Positions 1 through 9,800 of a stretch of 64,000 nt of DNA are shown one piece after another. Under the pieces are notes generated by a model that saw only the letters and a list, made by a program, of their open reading frames with translations, did not search any database and was not told the DNA's origin. The DNA is from Bugula neritina (lineage: Eukaryota; Bryozoa; Gymnolaemata; Cheilostomatida; Bugulidae), in NCBI GenBank assembly GCA_964035545.1, contig OZ037765.1:34857504-34921503 (forward strand), in the 5' to 3' direction. The translations under genes were made by a program, and so were the position numbers. The stretch's first letter is position 1, and each line of letters opens with the position of its first letter.

Positions 1-708
1 ATCCTAGGCGACGTCCGGCCAGTATGAGTATTCTTTCTTTTGTGACTTCATGATACAACATGTGCTGGCAAGAATTTGTGAGGCTACTGTGTGGTTTGCC
101 AGTTGGCACAGCAGCCCTCTCCACTATGCAGTGTCAATTGAGCTGGCAAGGATTATCCAAGACGAGCTCAGACTCTGAGTAGTCGCAGTGACCGGCCGGA
201 TATAATTCATCAAGTGAAGAATAACCGCCCTTGCAGGATGTCACAAGCCTGTCTTTTCTGTCTGGGTGTAGCTCCCATAGATCCCTGAGCCGTTAGCCTG
301 GTAGAACCAGTTACCAGTGGTGACCACGAGGAGGTGCCTCAGAGTCTTGATGATTGGTGACTTCACCAGTTTTTACTTCGTCGCCTCAGCATCCTTGGAG
401 TGTCTTCCTTCACTTTAGTAAGTTTGGCAGACATCCACCACCATTATTATAAACTGGTAAATAATGTAGGACTGTATAAAGCTGTGTTAGCCCACCTGTC
501 AAACTGCTACCATTTTTTGGTCGTGCAAATTCTATTACTTTGATACTGATAGGGTCTGAGTTTGTAGCTTTTAGTCTCGTTTCTAATATTTATTATCATA
601 GCACTCACTCTAGCACTCCATACCAACCATATGAAACTCAGGCAGATTAGAATGTTGCTGTCCTCACCATGTAACTGATATTTCATATACCTGTATGTTA
701 TGTTACAG
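1..708. other. Upstream flank / intron 5' of first visible LRR cassette
   Basis: No exon recognised. About 430-708 is the same intron module found before other LRR cassettes: the tract beginning near the GCAAATTCTATTACTTTGATAC segment and ending in the acceptor TGTTACAG. Positions 1-420 are less AT-rich than the rest and unique in this window. They could be a decayed mobile-element segment, but I could not assign it. The N-terminal exons of gene A are presumably beyond the left edge. Confidence 0.5.
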
Positions 709-852
709 CATGTCTTCACTGAGGAATCTTGAGGTATTCAATATATCAAGGAATAACCTATATGAAGGTCTACCTGACAATATATTCACATCCTTACTAT
801 CATTGAGAGAGTTGAACATGGAGAACTGTGAACTGTCAACTCTACCAAACAG
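709..852 (+). CDS. Gene A LRR cassette 1
   Basis: A 144-nt exon between acceptor TGTTACAG and donor GTGTGT, phase 2 at both ends. It encodes 48 residues, i.e. two LRRs with periods of 25 and 23. Numbering residue 1 as the Ser formed across the acceptor, the exposed residues 35, 37, 39, 40 and 42 are E, N, E, N, E. The second repeat is the same as in cassette 5. Confidence 0.85.
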
Positions 853-3800
853 GTGTGTATTATATTATAGTGTAGAATAATACTGTAATATATATATATA
901 ATATCTCATCAGTAACTCAGCAACTGTCTGCATACATAGCAAAGGTTTCTACAGTTAACACTCAAGTTGAGGATGTTCTGTCAACATTTAAAATTATTCA
1001 AAGTTATTCTATAAAACTCATTTGTTAACTGGCATTTTAACTTAACCAGTTCTAAGTCTATGATTTGTCTATACAAGAAACTGCTTTCTCTGTTTGTTAG
1101 AGTTATCTTCCCTCTAATATAACCAACTGTCACTCACACTTCTGTTATGTCATATTGGACCTCTGCAGTTCAAACCAAGCTGTCACACAACTTATTTAAA
1201 TTCTCTCCAAATTCTCATTTACTACTTGACTACTAACTGACTTCGTTAATTCTCAGTCTATGATTTACCAAATCCTAGACTACAGAATGAGTTCATACCT
1301 GTATGTTGTTTTACAGCATATTTTCACTGAAGAATATTGAGGTATTGAATATATCAGATAATAACCTATCTGAAGGTCTACCTGACAATATATTCACATC
1401 CTTACCATCATTGAGAAAGTTGTACATGAATTACTGTGAACTGTCAACTCTACCGAACAGGTGTGTATTATATTATAGTGTAGAATGATACTGTAATAAA
1501 TATATATATTGTTCTTGCAAATTATATTACTTTGATACTGGAAAGGTCTGAGTTTGTAGTTTTTAATCTCGTTTCTAATATATATTATCATATCACTCAC
1601 TCTAGCACTCCATACCAACCATATGAAACTCAGGCAGATTAGAATGTTGCTGTCCTCACCATGTAACTGATATTTCATATACCTGTATGTTATGTTACAG
1701 CATGTCTTCACTGAGGAATCTTGAGGTATTCAATATATCAAGGAATAACCTATCTGAAGGTCTACCTGACAATATATTCACATCCTTACTATCATTGAGA
1801 GAGTTGAACATGTTGCGCTGTAAGCTGTCAACTCTACCAAACAGGTGTGTATTATATTATAGTGTAGAATGATACTGTAATATATATAATATCTCATCAG
1901 TAACTCAGCAACTGTCTGTATACATAGCAAAGGTTTCTACAGTTACACTCAAGTTGAGGATAGTCTGTTGAGACTAGAGCTAAGCTGTCAGCGTGTCAGC
2001 ATTTTCCATGATATTTTCTTAATTCTGTGTATTTCCTGCCTGTTTTAGCTGTGAGTCATTTAGGAAGGCGAATTGCATTTTTGTTGGTTAGAAGGGATAG
2101 GATTTCTACTTGATAGCTTACCATGTGTACAGTACTAATTCCTGTGTACTCTGAAGCTAGGATATTTCTGATCAGCTATCAGATTTACAAATTGTTAGAT
2201 GCTACAGAATTTGGGGTTTAGAGTTCAGACAATAGTTTGTATACAAACACTGCACCCTACGACCCCAAGCTTTGTGCTGCATTCATCAATTCCCATCAGA
2301 TTTTATCCCATGCAGTTGTTGGTTGTTGAGTGCTGATTGGCTGAGTTGTTCCGCTTGTATCACGTGCTGCAAGCCTGAATGTTTTCTCTTTTACTGGAAG
2401 TTCATTTATTCAGTTTAAAAAACCACAATCATAAACATGAAGGGTGGTTTGCCTTCTTCCATCTATAAGTAGAACATATAATTGGTTGTTGAATGCAAAC
2501 AAGTCTGACCCTCCTACCTGTCAGGGACTTGAAGTGAATATCTTTCAACCATTGGTTGGTGAGTAATATCTCTGTGCATAACACAGATGTTACAGGATTT
2601 AATTCACTTAGCCATATCTCTACACAGAGCTGGCCACCAGAAGTGGTGCTGAGTCCTCACTCTACACTCATGTACCCCCTGATGGCCCTTGTGACACATT
2701 TCTAAATATCCTGACTGTAGAAAGACTAGGGAATGTACACCCTGGACTTGTACATTAGCATGTTATTATAAGCTTGTAAATAATGTAGGACTGTATAAAG
2801 CTGTGTTAGCCCACCTGTCAAACCGCTACCATTTTTTGGTCGTGCAAATTCTATTACTATTATACTGATATGGTCTGAGTTTGTAGTTTGTAGTGTCGTT
2901 TCTAATATTTATTATCATATCACTCACTCTAGTACTCAATACCAACCATATGGATCTCAGACAGATTAGAATGTTGCTAACCTCACCATGTAACAGATCT
3001 TTCATACCTGTATGTTATGTTACAGCATGTCTTCACTGAAGAATCTTGAGGTATTGAATATATCATGGAATAAGCTATCTGAAGATCTACTTGACAATAT
3101 ATTCACATCCTTACTATCATTGAGAAAGTTGAACATGAGTTACTGTGAACTGCCAACTCTACCAAACAGGTGTGTAATATATTATAGTGTAGAATGATAC
3201 TGTAATATATATATAATATCTCATCAGTAACTCAGCAACTGTCTGCATACATAGCAAAGGTTTCTACAGTTAACACTGAGGTTGAGGATACTCTGTTAGG
3301 ACTTAAGCTAAGCTGTCAGCATTTAAGCATTTTCCATGATAATTTTTTATTTCTGTGTATTTTCCACCTGCTTTTAGCTGTGAGTCATTCAGGGAGGTGA
3401 ATTGCATTTTTGTTGGTTAGAAGGGATAGGATTTCTACTTGATAGCTTACCATGTGTACAGTACTAATTCCTGTGTACTCTGAAGCTAGGATATTTCAGA
3501 TCAGCTATCAGATTTACAAATTGTTAGTTGCTACAGAATTTGGGGTTTAGAGTTCAGACAATAGTTAGTATACAAACACTGCACCCCACGACCCCAAGTT
3601 TTGTGCTGCACTCATCAATTCCCATCAGATTTTATCCCATGCAGTTGTTGGTTGTTGAATGCTGATTGGCTGATTTGTTCTGCTTGTATCACGTGCTGCA
3701 AGCCGGAATGTTTTCTCTTTTGCTGGAAGTTCATCTATTCAGTTTAAAAAACTACAATTATAAACATGAAGGGTGGTTTGCCTTCTTCCATCTATAAGTA

Positions 3801-6800
3801 CAACATATAATTGGTTGTTGAATGCAAACAAGTCTGACCCTCCTACCTGTCAGGGACTTGAAGTGAATATCTGTCAACCATTGGTTGGTGAGTAATATCT
3901 CTGTGCATAACACAGATGTTGCAGGATTTAATTCACTTAGCCATATCTCTACACAGAGCTGGCCACCAGAAGTGGTGCTGAGTCCTCACTCTACACTCAT
4001 GTACCCCCTGATAGCCCTTGTGACACATTTCTAAATATCCTGACCGTATAAAGGCTAGGGAATATAAAGGTCTGAGTTTGTAGCTTTTAGTCTCGTTTCT
4101 AATATGTATTATCATAGCACTCACTCTAGTACTCAATACCAACCATATGGATCTCAGACAGATTAGAATGTTGCTAACCTCACCATGTAACAGATATTTC
4201 ATATCTGTATGTTGTGTTACAGCATATCTTCACTGAGGAATCTTGAGGTATTGAATATATCAGATAATAACCTATATGAAGGTCTACCTGACAATATATT
4301 CACATCCTTACTATCATTGAGAGAGTTGAACATGGAGAACTGTGAACTGTCAACTCTACCAAACAGGTGTGTATTATATTATAGTGTAGAATGATACTGT
4401 AATATATATATAATATCTCATCAGTAACTCAGCAACTGTCTGCATACAAAGCAAAGGTTTCTACAGTTACACTCAAGTTGAGGATATTCTGTCAACATTT
4501 AAAATTATTCAAAGTTATTCTATAAAACTCATTTGTTAACTGGCATTTTAACTTAACCAGTTCTCAGTCTATGATTTGTCTATACAAGAAACTGCTTTCT
4601 CTGTTTATTAGAGTTATCTTCCCTCTAATATAACCAACTCTGTCACTCACACTTCTGTTATGTCATATTGGACCTCTGTAGCTCAAACTAAACTGTCACA
4701 CAACTTATTTAAAGTTTCTCCAAATTCTCATTTACTACTTGACTAATAACTGACTCCGTTAACTCTCAGTCTATGATTTGCCAGATCCTAGGCTATAGAA
4801 TGAGTTCATACCTGTATGTTATGTTACAGCATGTCTTCACTGAGGAATCTTGAGGTATTGGATATATCAAGGAATAACCTATCTGAAGGTCTACCTGACA
4901 ATATATTCACATCCTTACTATCATTGAGAGAGTTGGACATGGGGTACTGTAAACTGTCAACTCTACCAAACAGGTGTGTATTATATTATAGTGTAGAATA
5001 ATACTGTAATATATATAATATCTCATCAGTAACTCAGCAACTGTCTGCATACATAGCAAAGGTTTCTACAGTTACACTCAGGTTGAGGATATTCTGTTGA
5101 GACTAGAGCTAAGCTGTCAGCATTTAAGCATTTTCCATGATAATCTTTTATTTCTGTATCATGTGCTGCAAGCCGGAATGTTTTCTCTTTTACTGGAAGT
5201 TCACCTATTCAGTTTAAAAAAGTGCAATTATAAACATGAAGGGTGGTTTGCCTTCTTCCATCTATAAGTACAACATATAATTGGTTGTTGAATGCAAACA
5301 AGTCTGACCCTCCTACCTGTCAGGGGCTTGAAGTGAATCTTTCAACCATTGGTTGGTGAGTAATATCTCTGTGCATAACACAGATGTTGCAGGATTTAAT
5401 TCACTTAGCCATATCTCTACACAGAGCTGGTCACCAGAAGTGGTGCTGTGCCCTATCTCTACATTCATTTACCCCCTGATGGCCTTGTGGCACATTTCTA
5501 AATATCCTGACTGTAAAGACTAGGGAATATACACTCTGGACTTGTACATTAGCATATTATTATAAGCTGGTAAATAATGTAGGACTGTATAAAGCTGTGT
5601 TAGCCCACCTGTCAAACTGCTACCATTTTTTGGTCGTGCAAATTCTAATACTTTTATACTGATAGGGTCTGAGTTTATAGTTTGTAGTGTCGTTTCTAAT
5701 ATTTATTATCATATCACTCACTCTAGTACTCAATACCAACCATATGGATCTCAGACAGATTAGAATGTTGCTAACCTCACCATGTAACAGATATTTCATA
5801 TATGTATGTTGTGTTACAGCATGTCTTCACTGAAGAATCTTGAGGTATTGAGGATATCATGGAATAACCTATCTGAAGGTCTACCTGACAATATATTCAC
5901 ATCCTTACTATCATTGAGAGGGTTGAGCATGCAGAGCTCTGAACTGCCAACTCTACCAAACAGGTGTGTATTATATTATAGTGTAGAATGATACTGTAAT
6001 AAATATAATATCTCATCAGTAACTCAGCAACTGTCTGCATACATAGCAAAGGTTTCTACAGTTACACTCAGGTTGAGGATATTCTGTTGAGACTAGAGCT
6101 AAGCTGTCAACGTGTCACATTTAAGCCATTTTCCATGATAATTTTTTAATTTTATGTATTTCCCCGAATTGCATTTTTGTTGGTTAGAAGGGATAGGATT
6201 TCTACTTGATAGCTTACCATGTGTACAGTACTAATTCCTGTGTACTCTGAAGCTAGGATATTTCAGCTCAGCTATCAGATTTGTGACACATATCTAAATA
6301 TCCTGACTGTAGAAAGACTAGGGAATGTACACCCTGGACTTGTACATTAGCATATTATTATAAGCTGGTAAATAATGTGGGACTGTATAAAGTTGTGTTA
6401 GCCCACTTGTCAAACTGCTACCATTTTTTGGTCGTGCAAATTCTATTACTTTGATACTGATAGGGTCTGAGTTTGTAGCTTTTAGTCTCGTTTCTAATAT
6501 TTATTATCATAGCACTCACTCTAGTACTCAATACCAACCATATGAAACTCAGGCAGATTAGAATGTTGCTAACCTCACCATGTAACAGATATTTCATATC
6601 TGTATGTTGTGTTACAGCATGTCTTCACTGAAGAATCTTGAGGTATTGAATATATCAGGGAATAACCTATCTAAAGGACTACCTGACAATATATTCACAT
6701 CCTTACTATCATTGAGAGAGTTGACCATGAGGAACTGTAAACTGCCAACTCTACCAAACAGGTGTGTATTATATTATAGTGTAGAATGATACTGTAATAA

Positions 6801-9800
6801 ATATATCATCAGTAACTCAGCAACTGTCTGCATACATAGCAAAGGTTTCTACAGTTACACTCTGGTTGAGGATATTCTGTTGAGACTTAAGCTAAGCTGT
6901 TAGTAATTTCTATGACATCACAGCTGCCATAAGGCTTTGGTTTACTGGTCATAAAATAATTTAAGCTTTCATTAGTTTATGTATTTGAATTTTTAATAAT
7001 TTGGCTCAAAGTTTGGGTATCTAATAAATTTTATCTAGCAAAAATAGAAGCAGAATAAGTGGTAGTAAAATTATCATTGAACGTCAACACTGACTCAACC
7101 ATGTTTTTTTACACTTTCATGCAGCTGGTAGAATTGAAAACACAATTGTTTTCTTTTTTGTTCAATGCAAGACAACTTTGTACGGGTTGCATAGGAAGGA
7201 GTAGTTTTTTATTCAATTCCATGGAAGAGTAGCACATTGGATAAAGTTATGTTAGCAGATTTAACTAAATACTTTTATTCATTTTCACCCTTACTATTGT
7301 AAGTTATGTAGATAATACCAAATCTAATTTTAATTAGTGGAGTATTAGATATACTACCCAGCTGCAGGCTAGGATAGCTATACAATAACTATTTACAGTG
7401 TGCAGTAATATATATATTATGTGGTATAAACAGAAATAATTATTAAGATATGATTATTAGATTGTGTGAACAATGCATAGAATACTGTGATATCTGGTAA
7501 CAACATTTACCAGATATCCACAAAATATATATTTCTATATCAACAAACCCTGCCTTTGTTTGAACTCTCTATTATTTGTGATGTTTACCAAAGCAGTTCA
7601 TACAAAGGTCAAGGATACATTCTTTAACTATAATATATAACCATTCTATAACTTTCTATATTACCCATTAATGTAATGAATATATTTGCAATGTTAACTT
7701 CTAGACATTATCACTCAACAAAGAGGGTGCTCTTATTTTTGCATGAAGTCAAATTTTTGATATAAAAGTTATCATGTGATAGTAAAGACACTACAACTTG
7801 TACTGACAGTGTATAGTGTTCTATTTACTAGCATGCAGAGTCTACAGAAGTTGGAGATACTGGAAATACCAGATAATAAGTTCACCAGTTTACCATCTCC
7901 TGTGTGCCCACTGAGTAGTCTGCAGAAACTGAATATATCCTCCAATAAGTCCCTGACATCCTTAGATCCTGAGATACTACAGCTAACTCAACTTCGTACA
8001 CTGTATGTATATGGTTGTAATGCTCTCACCTCTCCTCCACCAGAAGTATGTGAGAGAGGAGTAGATGCTGTGAGACAATATTACACAGACTTGGCTGAAG
8101 GTGCTGGTAGAAGTCTTCCATTTGCTACTATAGCTGTGCTGGGTAATACGATGGCTGGGAAGACCAGTCTAATCAGAACATTACAGAATGCTGGCCGAAA
8201 GAGAGTTCTGACCGACAGAGGACCAGATGCTGTGAGAGATGAGACAACAAAGGTGTTTAATGTTGAAGAAGTGGAGGTGGATGGTACAGTACTCCGTGTC
8301 ATTGATATGGGAGGCCAGGAGGTCTACCATATCACCTATCAACTGACACTGAGACAGAACTGTATTCCAGTCATAGTAGTCAACATGGAACAGTATGAGG
8401 AGATTTCAAGTGAATCAACACACAGAGAAGCTGTTAGAAGATTAGCCTTTGATTACATGTCTCACCTCTATCTGGCTAACCCAACTCTGGGTGCTCCAAA
8501 ACTTATCTTCACACATAAAGATAAGTTTCAAAATGCAGAATTCCAGAAGCTTCGAAAAAACTTTCTAGAAACTTCCAATCAACTGTGTGAGGAAATGATT
8601 AGAGAAGAGAAAGCATTGGGTGGAAAATTTGCTCAAATCAAACATTTTAGTGAATCAACTGAAGGAGTCTTTCTTGGTGAGGACATTTATGAGGTGGGGA
8701 AAGATGATACGTATGAAGTGTTTGACCTGATCAAGGAGTCTCTTCTTCAAAGCAGTCAACATTTTGTGAAACCTTTACCTTTGGTCTGGGAGGAAATGAA
8801 TGAAAAAGTGCTCTCTATTTCCTCTGTGTACAGCACTTTTGATGAGATACTGAACTATGTGCAAACCGAACTTCAACACATTGAGTCAAGTCAGCTGGAC
8901 ATAATCCTCACACACATGCATGACTGCGGCAAAGTCTTGTGGTATAAAGATATCAGCTCTCTCCGGCCATACATATTCCACAAAATTTCACAAGTCACCA
9001 AACTTCTCTGTGTCTTGTATCATCATGATCCTAGCATATGGCAGAGTAGAGTTGACAAGTTCCAGCCATGTTTTTCAGAGGACGGGATGCCTGTTGAAAA
9101 AGAAGACTTTGAGAGATTTGTTAATCATTTCACTGAGACTGGTTTGATGATGCAATGCCTTCTCATTCATCTGGTTAAACAAGAAACATTATTTACCAGT
9201 CTGGAAGACGTAGAAGTTGCTGTTTGCTTGCTTCGCACATTCCGTTTGTTATATGGTCCTTTACCTGGTGATTCCAAGGAGCCCTGCTTTATTGTTCCCC
9301 AGTTTGCTAACGACCTCTTTGATACCTCTCACTCCTCACCAAAAAACATGCTCCTTCGAGTTGAAACTAAATTCAATGGTCTAGCCCTGCCACACTATGT
9401 TTACCACCAGATGATTGTTGGGTTGTTGGAGCTGTTTCCAGACGAGTTTGCCGTGATTGAAGTGAGAAGAAATGGAGCCAATGTCTATCAAGATGGGATC
9501 TACACACAGCTGGTACACGACTATACATCTAGAAAGGTGTTGCTCTACGTATCATCTAATGCTGCCAACATCAGCAGAATGTGGGAGAGACTCATCACCG
9601 CCAACAAAAACATCCTTAGACATGTTCTAGAAACTTGGACGGCAAGTAGACCAGTCACTACATGCTACTGTGCTCACTGTCTTCTGCTAGGACTTCCTTG
9701 TCCTAAGAAAGTGATGAATCCTCCATGGTGTCTTCGTTCCTTGAAACATTCCACACCACGTCCCGGACTGTGTAGTGGATCTTCAACAACTCTGTGTGGT

